The notes beneath the pieces were generated by a model. The model had not been told where the DNA came from. It saw only the letters and a program-made list of their open reading frames with translations, and made no database searches. Shown piece by piece: positions 45,161 to 52,588 of a stretch of DNA of 64,000 nt. How positions within the stretch are numbered: the stretch's first letter is position 1; every line of letters begins with the position of its first letter. This DNA comes from Pseudoalteromonas luteoviolacea. Its GTDB lineage: Bacteria > Pseudomonadota > Gammaproteobacteria > Enterobacterales > Alteromonadaceae. The translations under genes and the position numbers were made by a program. The DNA lies in NCBI RefSeq assembly GCF_001696455.1, contig NZ_MAUJ01000006.1, positions 248,001-312,000 of the forward strand. Direction: 5' to 3'.

Positions 45161-45361
45161 CTATCTATCGTCAGACATGCATAGCCAGGCTAGCCCATAG
45201 CCGACAACACAAGCCCATGTAAACTTCAATGCAAGTAAGATAACTAAAACCCGCACAAGCCACACAGGTAAATCAAATCGCTTAGCCAGCTTAATACAGA
45301 CACCGGCCAGCTTTTTCTGTGGTGCACTTTTATCGTGAGACTGATATAACTCTGAGTTCAT
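45161..45361 (-). CDS. PspC-domain protein, minimal form
   Basis: A 66-residue protein: a short N-terminal tail, then KKLAGVCIKLAKRFDLPVWLVRVLVILLALKFTWACVVGYGLAWLCM, which is the PspC domain (LCGVC/LAGVC motif plus one or two helices). E. coli PspC has about 120 residues, so this is the minimal core. PspC senses envelope stress and interacts with PspA. It sits eight bases downstream of the PspA-like gene. Confidence 0.82.
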   Translation of the reverse strand: MNSELYQSHDKSAPQKKLAGVCIKLAKRFDLPVWLVRVLVILLALKFTWACVVGYGLAWLCMSDDR

Positions 45362-45369
45362 ATGACCCC

Positions 45370-46062
45370 CTAATTGGCTGTTGATTTTTGTGATGGCGTC
45401 GAAGACAAGTTTCCTTTTAGCGACTTCAACATTGATTCAACCTTTTCATTTTTGAGCAGCTCATTAAATGCTTGTTGCGTTTTATTGCGTTGTGAGTCAG
45501 CACCAAACTCAAAGCAATCCGATTTTGATTCAGCTCTGAATAGTTTGCGCTCAAGCATTTCAAATTGAGTACACAGGTCCTGCACTGAAGGATTATTGAG
45601 TATCTCCTTTACTTTTAATCTTGCCATCAAAGCACCTTCCCTAACTGGCTGATCCTTTTGACTTGTCACACTGCGTATTTTTTGTTGGAGAGTTGAGATA
45701 TCACTTTCAACTTTTTCTAGCGCTGTAGATAGCTCATTTAAGTCCAGATGACACTGCTCAATTGATTGCTCACATTTATGCTTTTCTTCTAGTGCAGCTC
45801 TGGCGAGATCATCTCTTTGTTTTTCGACAGCGTACTGCGCTTTTTCATACCAATCTTGTATTGCATCCGTATCGCAATCAATGCGACGCTGCAGCACTTT
45901 TCTCTCACAAATTAACTTTGCCGCTAGTTCTCTACACGAAGCCAATGCTGCTTCTAGCTCACGATATGATGTTTGGTGGTCTACACTCGGACATTCTGAT
46001 TTGTCCAAAAGTGCATTAAATTCTGATTTTACAAAATCTTCGATACGATTAATTAAAGCCAT
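45370..46062 (-). CDS. PspA/IM30 family protein
   Basis: A 230-residue, almost wholly helical coiled-coil protein. MALINRIEDFVKSEFNALLDK at the N-terminus is the amphipathic helix that binds membranes in PspA/Vipp1, and the following heptads (ALASCRELAAKLICERKVLQRRI) match the family. It should protect the inner membrane under stress. I start at ATG 46062, preceded by AAAGGAA; the frame is open up to 46107. It heads an operon with a minimal PspC and a small membrane protein; pspB and pspF are not here. Confidence 0.85.
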   Translation of the reverse strand: MALINRIEDFVKSEFNALLDKSECPSVDHQTSYRELEAALASCRELAAKLICERKVLQRRIDCDTDAIQDWYEKAQYAVEKQRDDLARAALEEKHKCEQSIEQCHLDLNELSTALEKVESDISTLQQKIRSVTSQKDQPVREGALMARLKVKEILNNPSVQDLCTQFEMLERKLFRAESKSDCFEFGADSQRNKTQQAFNELLKNEKVESMLKSLKGNLSSTPSQKSTAN

Positions 46063-46229
46063 AACATGTTCCTTTAAGACATATAATGGCTTTACAGTTC
46101 CAATCATTGTGCCAAAATTAAAAGTTTATAAATTTCAATTTGTTAAAGCATTTAAGCTGCACAATTTAAATTAGAAATAACAAAATTTTAGTAAAAATGG
46201 CTAAAAATTAGTTTATTTTAAAACGCCAG

Positions 46230-47246
46230 TTATATACTTTCGGGTACAAAAGTGAGTGCCTTTTCCATGACACGAATATCAGCGTCTTTTTTATGTCCAT
46301 TCTCGGAAAGATGGCGCCTGAACCCCCTCGCACCTGGCTGGTTTTGGAATATACCTAACATATGTCGCGCGATGTGCCAGAAGTTTGCGCCTCGGCTCAT
46401 TTCCTGCTCAAAGTAATCGTACATACTTCGCACAACTTCATGCCTAGTAAGATTAAACGGTTGAGCGCCATACAACTTTTCATCCACTTGAGAAAGCAGA
46501 AACGGATTGCTATACGCTTCTCGCCCAATCATAACGCCGTCAATATGCGATAAATGGTGCGCACATTCTTCTAATGTTTTAACACCACCATTAATGCTAA
46601 TATGCAGATGTGGATAATCTTGTTTTAACTTGTACACACGAGGGTAATCAAGCGGTGGGATCTCGCGGTTTTCTTTTGGGCTCAAGCCTTGTAGCCACGC
46701 TTTTCGGGCATGAATAATGAAATCATCGCAACCTATCGCATGTGAAGCTTCAATTAAATCGGTCAAAAATTCATATGAGTCTTGCTCATCGATACCAATT
46801 CTGGTTTTGACCGTAACAGGCACACTCACCTCGGCTTTCATTGCGGCAACACAATCAGCAACCAACTTGGGCTCAGCCATAAGGCAAGCACCAAAACGGC
46901 CATTTTGGACACGATCTGATGGACACCCCACATTCAGATTAATTTCGTTATACCCATACTGCTGCGCTCGTTTAGCACATTCAGCCAAAGCTGTAGGATC
47001 TGACCCGCCAAGCTGTAACGCAACAGGCATTTCATGCGCACCAAAAGCTAAATAGTCACCTTTACCATAGATGATTGCCCCTGTGGTGATCATTTCTGTA
47101 TACAAGACAGCGTGCTGACTTAATTTGCGGTGAAATGTTCTGCAATGTCTATCTGTCCAATCCAACATGGGTGCAACGGAGAAGCGGCGAAACGCTGAAT
47201 CGCTTGTATTTACTGGGCTAACGCCTGATTTATCTATATTTTTCAT
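46230..47246 (-). CDS. dusA: tRNA-dihydrouridine(20/20a) synthase DusA
   Basis: A 338-residue FMN enzyme that reduces uridines in the tRNA D-loop. SVAPMLDWTDRHCR, catalytic Cys in NVGCPSDRVQNGRFGA, and the MIGREAY segment identify DusA. The first 30 residues (KNIDKSGVSPVNTSDSAFRRF) appear to have been supplied by an inserted element: a second copy of the dusA 5' end lies at 48914-49015. The gene is intact. dusA is a known integration site for genomic islands, and the integrase remnants next to it fit that. Confidence 0.95.
   Translation of the reverse strand: MKNIDKSGVSPVNTSDSAFRRFSVAPMLDWTDRHCRTFHRKLSQHAVLYTEMITTGAIIYGKGDYLAFGAHEMPVALQLGGSDPTALAECAKRAQQYGYNEINLNVGCPSDRVQNGRFGACLMAEPKLVADCVAAMKAEVSVPVTVKTRIGIDEQDSYEFLTDLIEASHAIGCDDFIIHARKAWLQGLSPKENREIPPLDYPRVYKLKQDYPHLHISINGGVKTLEECAHHLSHIDGVMIGREAYSNPFLLSQVDEKLYGAQPFNLTRHEVVRSMYDYFEQEMSRGANFWHIARHMLGIFQNQPGARGFRRHLSENGHKKDADIRVMEKALTFVPESI
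47170..47186. repeat. Candidate attachment-site core in dusA (copy 1)
   Basis: GGTGCAACGGAGAAGCG, an exact 17-nt direct repeat with 48933-48949, inside the 5' part of dusA (encoding RFSVAP). GTCCAATC precedes it 15 bases to the left in both copies. The distance between copies is 1763 bases, which would be the length of the inserted segment. Confidence 0.65.
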
Positions 47247-47356
47247 TGTACCTCAATTGCTGCGAATCGCCTTGAATTAGCCTCATTTTCGATATACAGT
47301 CACCCTTAAATCACCCTCACGGGGTAGGACAAAATCAATTACCAGAAGGAATTTTT

Positions 47357-47665
47357 ATGGCTGGTTTCAATATCGAAAAACGTAAAATAGCCTCCGGCGA
47401 ACTACGTTATAAATGCATTGTCCGCGAAAAAGCTAACGGCACAATTATACACAACGAAAGTAAAACGTTCACGCAAAAAGCGCTGGCGGAAAGGTGGGGG
47501 CGCAAACGAGTATTACTTGTCCAAGAAGGAAGGGTGACCGAAAAACAAAAAACCGTCACCCTTTCACGCTGTTGAATCTATATGTTGAAGATCATGAACT
47601 TTGGAGCAAAACAGGTAGAACAAAAAGATATGTCATCCAAATGCTTAGCGATTGCGATATCTCTA
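47357..47665 (+). pseudogene. Integrase remnant 1 (tyrosine recombinase N-terminus, frameshifted)
   Basis: The frame from ATG 47357 reads MAGFNIEKRKIASGELRYKC... to a stop at 47573-47575. In another frame the same protein seems to continue: LYVEDHELWSKTGRTKRYVIQMLSDCDIS, ending near 47660. Together they look like the arm-binding and core-binding N-terminal part (about 100 residues) of a phage-type integrase; the catalytic domain is missing. It starts about 110 bases from dusA and reads away from it, as do integrases of dusA-associated islands. GTCACCC repeats surround it. Confidence 0.7.
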
Positions 47666-47881
47666 CTTTTCATCTTCAAGGGCTTCACCAGGCTCCATAA
47701 CAAGGCAAACAGCTTTACCATGCTCAGTATCTTCACTTTCTTCATTATCAAGCTCTAGGGCGTACCTGATACGTGTGGAAACATTTTTTTCGAATTCATT
47801 ATTTGAATGACTTTTCGCAACAAAAACAATTGCGAGTCCAAAGATCTATACACATAAAATAACAGATAGGACAATTATCAT
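47663..47881 (-). pseudogene. Small ORF overlapping the membrane protein stop, interrupted by an amber codon
   Basis: On the minus strand an ATG (47881-47879) overlaps the stop of the membrane protein gene (ATGA). Its 72-codon frame has a single in-frame TAG at 47846-47848 after 11 codons. The sequence before and after the TAG forms one hydrophobic segment (MIIVLSVILCV, then IFGLAIVFVA), followed by a charged tail (KSHSNNEFEKNVSTRIRY, ending ALEDEK). This looks like a small membrane-anchored protein gene that was inactivated or is read through. No counterpart is apparent in the second module. Family unknown. Confidence 0.5.
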
Positions 47882-48438
47882 TCTACTTCCTTACTTCCTT
47901 CCATTTTATAGTTTTTAATTATTTTTATGGGGTAAGCAGCAATAACGGCAAGTGTTGTAACATTAATCAAGGCTCCAAATACGTTATAGAATTGGTATAA
48001 ACCATTGTAATCAAGATAACCTCTAGCGATAAGTTGTGTCATTTGCAGTGTTGCAGTGACTATCGCCAGATAGCCAATTCTCTTAGCAGTATTAGAATAC
48101 GAACACTCTCGGATAGAGTGAAGAACATAAAGAGTTGTAATACAAGCAGCAACAACTAATAGGTTTGAAAAGTAAAAAGTACGTCGCAAGGGCATTTTAT
48201 CCAGTGGTAAAGACAATATGTATTTACTAACTTCAACACCAATAAAATGAAACACTAATGCGCATAACGCAGTTAAAAAGCATGAATGAAGCTCATGATC
48301 CTCTATGGTCTGTAAACTAGATTTACCACCAAAAAACAAACTAAACTTATGTTGCCAAAACTTGATAACTAAGAAGCAAATTATAAGTACTTCAAGGAAT
48401 CTAATTAGCCAGCCTAAACCAGATAGAAACTCACTCAT
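47878..48438 (-). CDS. Five-TM membrane protein, module 1 (paralogue of 49472-50023)
   Basis: A 186-residue protein with about five membrane segments (residues about 10-28, 52-74, 88-107, 120-137, 150-170). It aligns without gaps to the module 2 protein over 183 residues, with about 87 identities by hand count. Two blocks are strongly kept: LFFGGK.SL.TI.DHELHSCFLTALC (residues 34-59) and ARGY.DYNGL (138-147). I start at ATG 48438, where the module 2 protein also starts; an in-frame TTG at 48462 lacks a ribosome binding site. It is 27 bases after the small GG-leader peptide gene and is presumably co-transcribed. No known family recognised; immunity, export or processing of the peptide are all possible. 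Confidence 0.75.
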   Translation of the reverse strand: MSEFLSGLGWLIRFLEVLIICFLVIKFWQHKFSLFFGGKSSLQTIEDHELHSCFLTALCALVFHFIGVEVSKYILSLPLDKMPLRRTFYFSNLLVVAACITTLYVLHSIRECSYSNTAKRIGYLAIVTATLQMTQLIARGYLDYNGLYQFYNVFGALINVTTLAVIAAYPIKIIKNYKMEGSKEVE

Positions 48439-48465
48439 GCTTATTTTGGGTCCTTCCCACAAAAA

Positions 48466-48627
48466 TTAAACTGATTTTGTCATTAAATATCTTTTATCGA
48501 CTATTGCAGCCCTCATGGCCATCGGTGGTTGGTTTGTATCTGAATTTCCAGTAACCCCACCTGCAACTTTCAACAATTGCTTGTCAGATAGTTCTTTTAA
48601 GCTTTTCTTTTTAATCTGTAATTTCAT
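48466..48627 (-). CDS. Small peptide with double-glycine leader, module 1
   Basis: A 53-codon frame, ATG 48627, stop TAA 48466-48468. Residues 1-24 form a basic leader MKLQIKKKSLKELSDKQLLK followed by VAGG. Counted from the cleavage site this gives Leu -12, Ser -11, Gln -8, Leu -7, Val -4 and Gly-Gly, which is the consensus recognised by C39 peptidase-type ABC exporters. The predicted core is 29 residues, VTGNSDTNQPPMAMRAAIVD and nine more, without Cys. A counterpart with the same leader pattern and a PPMA core motif lies at 50066-50284. AAGG lies 10 bases before the ATG. No C39 exporter is in the window. Confidence 0.7.
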   Translation of the reverse strand: MKLQIKKKSLKELSDKQLLKVAGGVTGNSDTNQPPMAMRAAIVDKRYLMTKSV

Positions 48628-48671
48628 AGAGCAAATACCTTAAATGAATAATTTTATAGCTCATTACAAAT

Positions 48672-48692
48672 ATTGTTGCAGCCATGTTAACT
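48672..48692 (-). promoter_or_regulatory. Conserved upstream element, module 1
   Basis: A 21-base stretch (on the minus strand AGTTAACATGGCTGCAACAA plus T) that matches 50326-50346 at 19 of 21 positions. It lies 45 bases from the peptide ATG, with a TATAAAAT-like box between it and the start. It could be part of a promoter or an operator. Confidence 0.5.
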
Positions 48693-48913
48693 CAAAACAT
48701 CTATTAGTACAATAACATGAAATTTCGCTAACTTTTTGAAACGAGCACACTAATAATAATTTATGTTGGTAAGGGTTTGAAGCTGTAACTAGGTATGATT
48801 ATAGTGAGTAATTGAATAATATAAATTGTAATTTCTAGCGGGCAATAAGTCTTCGGTCACCCCCAACTTATTTAGTCACCCTCAATGACTTGAAAACCCC
48901 TATTTTACTAGAA

Positions 48914-49015
48914 GTACGTCCAATCTAGCATCGGTGCAACGGAGAAGCGACGCAACGCCGAACCGCCTGTTTTTAGTAGGCTAGCGCCTGATTTATCTGT
49001 GTTTTCTGCACTCAT
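48914..49015 (-). pseudogene. Duplicate of the dusA 5' end (attachment-site remnant)
   Basis: On the minus strand ATG 49015 begins a frame of about 34 codons, MSAENTDKSGASLL..., then LRRFSVAPMLDWT, which matches the first residues of DusA (RRFSVAPMLDWT is identical); after that similarity stops. It includes the 17-nt repeat 48933-48949. This is most simply the original host dusA start, cut off from its gene by insertion of the segment carrying module 1. Confidence 0.8.
48933..48949. repeat. Candidate attachment-site core (copy 2)
   Basis: Second copy of the exact 17-nt repeat GGTGCAACGGAGAAGCG also found at 47170-47186 in dusA. Confidence 0.65.
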
Positions 49016-49138
49016 TATTTCGCCATAACTTCACTTATTTTGCAGCTTTTTCGATATAGCGCCTCTATACAGGTACCAAACGAATTGGACAAGTATTGAA
49101 TCAGGAACCCTAAAAGTAATTACTTTTAACGCTATACA

Positions 49139-49263
49139 AAAGCTAAAACCGCAAACGGAAAGATTCGCGATACCAATCATGTTCGTGCAAAAATTAATAG
49201 CAAGATTATACACAAGGAAAGCTAAACGTTCAGTAAAAGACTCAAAGTAAGGGAGTGGAAATA
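49139..49263 (+). pseudogene. Integrase remnant 2 (decayed)
   Basis: About 40 codons that align without gaps to codons of integrase remnant 1: K.K...G..R....VR.K.N..IIH.ES.TF, with an in-frame TAA inside. It starts about 120 bases after the second dusA 5' copy and reads away from it, the same arrangement as remnant 1. It shows that a second integration event, now decayed, preceded or followed the first. Confidence 0.65.
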
Positions 49264-49471
49264 GGGGGAAGGCGCCGTAAGATAAAGCAGAACTAATTTG
49301 CTGGTTCGAAACGAGGCATGAGAAGCAAAGCTTTTATATCAGTTTCTTATAAAGCGTCGTAGTATGGTGATTGACTTACAATGTCAGTTCAGACGCTTTT
49401 AAGGTATAGACCTTAACAAGGTGTGTTCCCTTCAAGAGCGCGTACACATAAGTGCTATACATTTAATATTT

Positions 49472-50023
49472 CTAAGTTTTATCACTTTTTTTAAAGCTCA
49501 CGACTTGACTCAGTGGATACTTAGCAACAACGATTAATACGAGTAAGTTACATACTACCGCTATAGCGCCATATAAAGGCTGCAATCCGTTATAGTCAAA
49601 ATAGCCCCTTGCAACCATTTGGATTAAACAAACCGTCATTAAGGTCACCGTAATGTACATGCTATATATTGCCGTTCTTGAAAAGGAGCAGTGACGAATG
49701 CTATGCAACAAATAAAGAACCACGGCAAATGCAGCACAGTTTGCAATTTGAACGCAGTAAAACAGCCGCCTCAATTTCATTTTCTCTAGCTCAAGAGACA
49801 ATAACATTTCTGTTAAACCTGCACTAATAAAGTGCCAGCTCAGTACACAAAGAGCGGTTAAAAAACATGAATGAAGTTCGTGGTCATCAATTGTTTTAAG
49901 GCTATCTTTCCCCCCAAAAAACAAATTAAATTTCAAAGTCCAGAACTTAGCGACCAAGAAGGCAAATACAAATACCTCCAGGCCTATAACTCCCCAGTTC
50001 ATTACTATTAACAATTCATTCAT
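49472..50023 (-). CDS. Five-TM membrane protein, module 2 (paralogue of 47878-48438)
   Basis: A 183-residue membrane protein, MNELLIVMNWGVIGLEVFVF at the start, with the same five predicted helices as the module 1 protein and the same conserved blocks (LFFGGKDSLKTIDDHELHSC and ARGYFDYNGL). Conservation is highest in the first loop and lower in helices 3 and 5. GAAGGAAC precedes the ATG. It lies 42 bases after the module 2 peptide gene. I know no family for it. The kept polar residues within or next to helices (Asp-His-Glu-Leu-His, Arg-Gly-Tyr) suggest a specific function rather than a plain anchor. Confidence 0.75.
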   Translation of the reverse strand: MNELLIVMNWGVIGLEVFVFAFLVAKFWTLKFNLFFGGKDSLKTIDDHELHSCFLTALCVLSWHFISAGLTEMLLSLELEKMKLRRLFYCVQIANCAAFAVVLYLLHSIRHCSFSRTAIYSMYITVTLMTVCLIQMVARGYFDYNGLQPLYGAIAVVCNLLVLIVVAKYPLSQVVSFKKSDKT

Positions 50024-50065
50024 GTTGTTCCTTCAGCGCGATCTAGTTTTAAATGCTTTATAAGT

Positions 50066-50284
50066 TTATTTTTGGCATTGGATGGCCATAGGAGGCTCTG
50101 CTCCTCCACCAATAGCAATCCCCCCTTCAACCATCATTATTTGACAATTCGAAAGACCACGGAAGTTCTTTTTTTGATCATTGCGTTTTTGATTTTCTAC
50201 ACCCACAGAGGAAACCATGTTTCCAATTATTGAGGTGTTACGACTTCCAAATATTTGCATAAACTTAGTTTTTTTCAATAACAT
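50066..50284 (-). CDS. Small peptide with double-glycine leader, module 2
   Basis: A 72-residue peptide from ATG 50284, preceded by AAGGATAGG. The segment LSNCQIMMVEGG ends at residue 55 and aligns position for position with LSDKQLLKVAGG of the module 1 peptide. The predicted core is 17 residues, IAIGGGAEPPMAIQCQK, which shares PPMA with the module 1 core. The leader is unusually long (55 residues) and its first half is basic. It is followed by the membrane protein gene at 49472-50023. Confidence 0.65.
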   Translation of the reverse strand: MLLKKTKFMQIFGSRNTSIIGNMVSSVGVENQKRNDQKKNFRGLSNCQIMMVEGGIAIGGGAEPPMAIQCQK

Positions 50285-50325
50285 ATAACCTATCCTTATG
50301 AATTTTTTAATAGTCTATAGCAAAA

Positions 50326-50346
50326 ATTGTTGCACCAATGTTAACT
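50326..50346 (-). promoter_or_regulatory. Conserved upstream element, module 2
   Basis: Counterpart of 48672-48692, 19 of 21 identical, 42 bases from the peptide ATG. The flanking sequence toward the start is also similar in the two modules (CTAT.AAA..TTCAT..AAGG). Confidence 0.5.
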
Positions 50347-50633
50347 TACATTACCACAGAGTACAATCCAGATTGTATTTGAAATAGACAGAATCATGAT
50401 AAGTGAATAACTGAAAAGTAGGAAGGGGTATTATTGTGATTTAATATAATAATGAATAATTATTGGCAAGAAGAACTCACGATTTACACCGCTTATAAAT
50501 AAATCTTTTGCAACAAAAGGCATGCACCACTTCAAGCATTATAAATGCTGAAATAGTATCACAGCCTCCTCGATAGTGATGTAATTCCACCAGCGCCCCG
50601 AGTTGGCTGTGCCCCAAATTAAGACTTCACACG
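50347..50633. other. Intergenic region between module 2 and galE
   Basis: About 290 bases, AT-rich in the first half. The first 130 bases keep weak similarity to the region upstream of module 1. I looked for a third copy of the dusA 5' end that would close the second mini-island and did not find one; the right border is therefore undefined. Confidence 0.4.
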
Positions 50634-51653
50634 CTATACCTCTTCATAGCCCTGCGGATTGTTTTTCTGCCAATTCCAAGAGTCAGCCATCATTTCATTA
50701 ATACCTCTTACCGCTTTCCAACCTAGCTCTTGTTGGGCTTTTTCAGGGTCCGCATAACAAGCTGCAATATCCCCTTCTCTTCGAGGTTTAATCTGAAATG
50801 GCACAGGGGTTTTTGAGGCTTCTTCAAAGGCCTTGACCATCTCCAATACGGAGTACCCATTGCCTGTGCCTAAGTTATAAATGTGTACACCCTCATCCTT
50901 AGCTATTTTTACCATCGCTTTCAAATGTCCTAGTGCCAAATCCACAACATGAATATAATCACGCACACCAGTACCGTCGGGTGTATTATAGTCATTGCCA
51001 AACACACCTAAGCTCGCCAATTTACCCACAGCAACTTGCGTAATATAAGGCAATAAGTTATTTGGGATACCATTGGGATCCTCTCCAATCAACCCTGAAA
51101 TATGTGCGCCTACAGGATTAAAATAACGTAATATCGCGATGGACCAACGGGGATCAGATTGCGCTAAATCCTTCAGAATCAACTCCACCATCAATTTAGA
51201 GGTGCCATAAGGGTTTGTTGTTGCGCCAGTAGGAAAGTCTTCTCGAATAGGTAAACTAGCAGGATCACCATAAACAGTTGCTGATGAGCTAAATACAATT
51301 TTAAAAACGTTTGCAGCACGCATTGCATCCAATAGCGTAAGCGTCCCTTGCACATTGTTTTGATAGTACGCAATCGGCTTAATAACTGACTCTCCGACCG
51401 CTTTCAATCCTGCAAAGTGAATAACTTGCTCGATAGGATGTTTTGCAAAGACAGAATCAACAAATTCTCTGTCTAGAATATCTCCTTGGTAAAACGTTAC
51501 TTGTTTCCCCGTTATCTTGGACACTCTTTCTAATGCAGCTTGCGAAGAGTTAGCCAAGTTATCAATAATGATGACTTCATCCCCTTGCATTAAAAGCTCA
51601 ACAACGGTGTGTGACCCAATATAACCTGCACCGCCAGTTACCAAAACAACCAT
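50634..51653 (-). CDS. galE: UDP-glucose 4-epimerase GalE
   Basis: A 339-residue short-chain dehydrogenase-type epimerase. VTGGAGYIGSH binds NAD; the catalytic S..Y...K triad is seen in SSSATVYG and NPYGTSK; NLGTGNGYSV and RREGDIAACYADP are typical of GalE. It interconverts UDP-glucose and UDP-galactose for polysaccharide synthesis. It is a single gene here, without gal catabolic genes around it. Confidence 0.96.
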   Translation of the reverse strand: MVVLVTGGAGYIGSHTVVELLMQGDEVIIIDNLANSSQAALERVSKITGKQVTFYQGDILDREFVDSVFAKHPIEQVIHFAGLKAVGESVIKPIAYYQNNVQGTLTLLDAMRAANVFKIVFSSSATVYGDPASLPIREDFPTGATTNPYGTSKLMVELILKDLAQSDPRWSIAILRYFNPVGAHISGLIGEDPNGIPNNLLPYITQVAVGKLASLGVFGNDYNTPDGTGVRDYIHVVDLALGHLKAMVKIAKDEGVHIYNLGTGNGYSVLEMVKAFEEASKTPVPFQIKPRREGDIAACYADPEKAQQELGWKAVRGINEMMADSWNWQKNNPQGYEEV

Positions 51654-51724
51654 ATTTTATTACCTATATCAATAATTTAAGTTAACTACTATTTAACTAG
51701 CTTCTCTAAAGGCTACGTAAACTA

Positions 51725-52588
51725 TCACTCGCTACAAACAAAAGCCAGAGCTTTGTAATTATAACTTAATCGCGTGATATTTGCTGAACAATAGTCTTTA
51801 AGATCTTTCCATAAAACGACATTTTTTGGGGCGGAAAAATTTCGCGTAAAGACTCGATTTCCGACAGCATAAGCGATGGTTTCATCGTCAAGCCAAGTAT
51901 AATCCCTAACTTTTGATGGTAAGACGAAGTGTTTCTTTACCGATTGTAATTGCTCTGAATAGGTTGCAAACCAATGCGTATTGTTTTCTGTATAAGTAAA
52001 ACTATAAACGTCAGCTGTGCGGTTGTACGCAAGACTTCGACCAATATCTTTTGCAATGAGTTTAGGCAGGTGTCCATTTATATCTGTAAACTGAAGAGTA
52101 TGGGGCGTGCCAAGAATAAACATCATCACATCTCTATTTTTCCCCCAGACGTGGTAACCAACGGGTTCAATGTGGTCGAAAATACGTGAGGGTTGAACAC
52201 TTTTATCATTTGGATAAAACCAGAGCTTCTGTTCCCCCGACGGCTCAACCACAATTGCAGAGACCCCATCATCGTGAGGGTAAATTGTAGGTGAATATTC
52301 TGATACGGGTGTGTTCGTTATATTAGAGTGCTTGTCATTTGCAAAGTTATAAAAGAATAGATCGGTCTGTGCCCCAGATTCAGATTTCAACTCTTTGGTA
52401 TAAAACAACCCTTGGCGGGTAAGCAATGGTTGATTATGATAAGCATCTGAGCCCGTTATAGGCTTTACAACAAACCCAGCTTTAGATTCCTTAGCTATCC
52501 AAATTTGGCTCTTTGGCATTGATGCGTGTACACCTAGCACAGTCATAAAACAAAAAGCGCTCAGCGCTTTGAGAACATTTTTTATCAT
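51725..52588 (-). CDS. Secreted beta-propeller-like protein (TolB/PD40-type), function unknown
   Basis: A 287-residue protein with a signal peptide (MIKNVLKALSAFCFMTVLGVHA). The body has repeats of the TolB/PD40 type, for example QPLLTRQGLFYT, SEYSPTIYPHDDG, LAYNRTADVYSFTY. It ends with a short Cys-containing tail. I start at ATG 52588, preceded by AAAGGA; the frame extends to 52663 without such a site. Likely periplasmic; ligand or partner unknown. Divergent from prkB. Confidence 0.65.
   Translation of the reverse strand: MIKNVLKALSAFCFMTVLGVHASMPKSQIWIAKESKAGFVVKPITGSDAYHNQPLLTRQGLFYTKELKSESGAQTDLFFYNFANDKHSNITNTPVSEYSPTIYPHDDGVSAIVVEPSGEQKLWFYPNDKSVQPSRIFDHIEPVGYHVWGKNRDVMMFILGTPHTLQFTDINGHLPKLIAKDIGRSLAYNRTADVYSFTYTENNTHWFATYSEQLQSVKKHFVLPSKVRDYTWLDDETIAYAVGNRVFTRNFSAPKNVVLWKDLKDYCSANITRLSYNYKALAFVCSE

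Noticed and set aside
47494..47700. Independent plus-strand gene of 68 codons
   Set aside because: Its second half reads as the continuation of the frameshifted integrase, so it is included in that pseudogene rather than called as a gene.
50485..50633. Search for a third dusA 5' copy as right border of the second mini-island
   Set aside because: No stretch matching GGTGCAACGGAGAAGCG or the flanking GTCCAATC was found, so no border is claimed.
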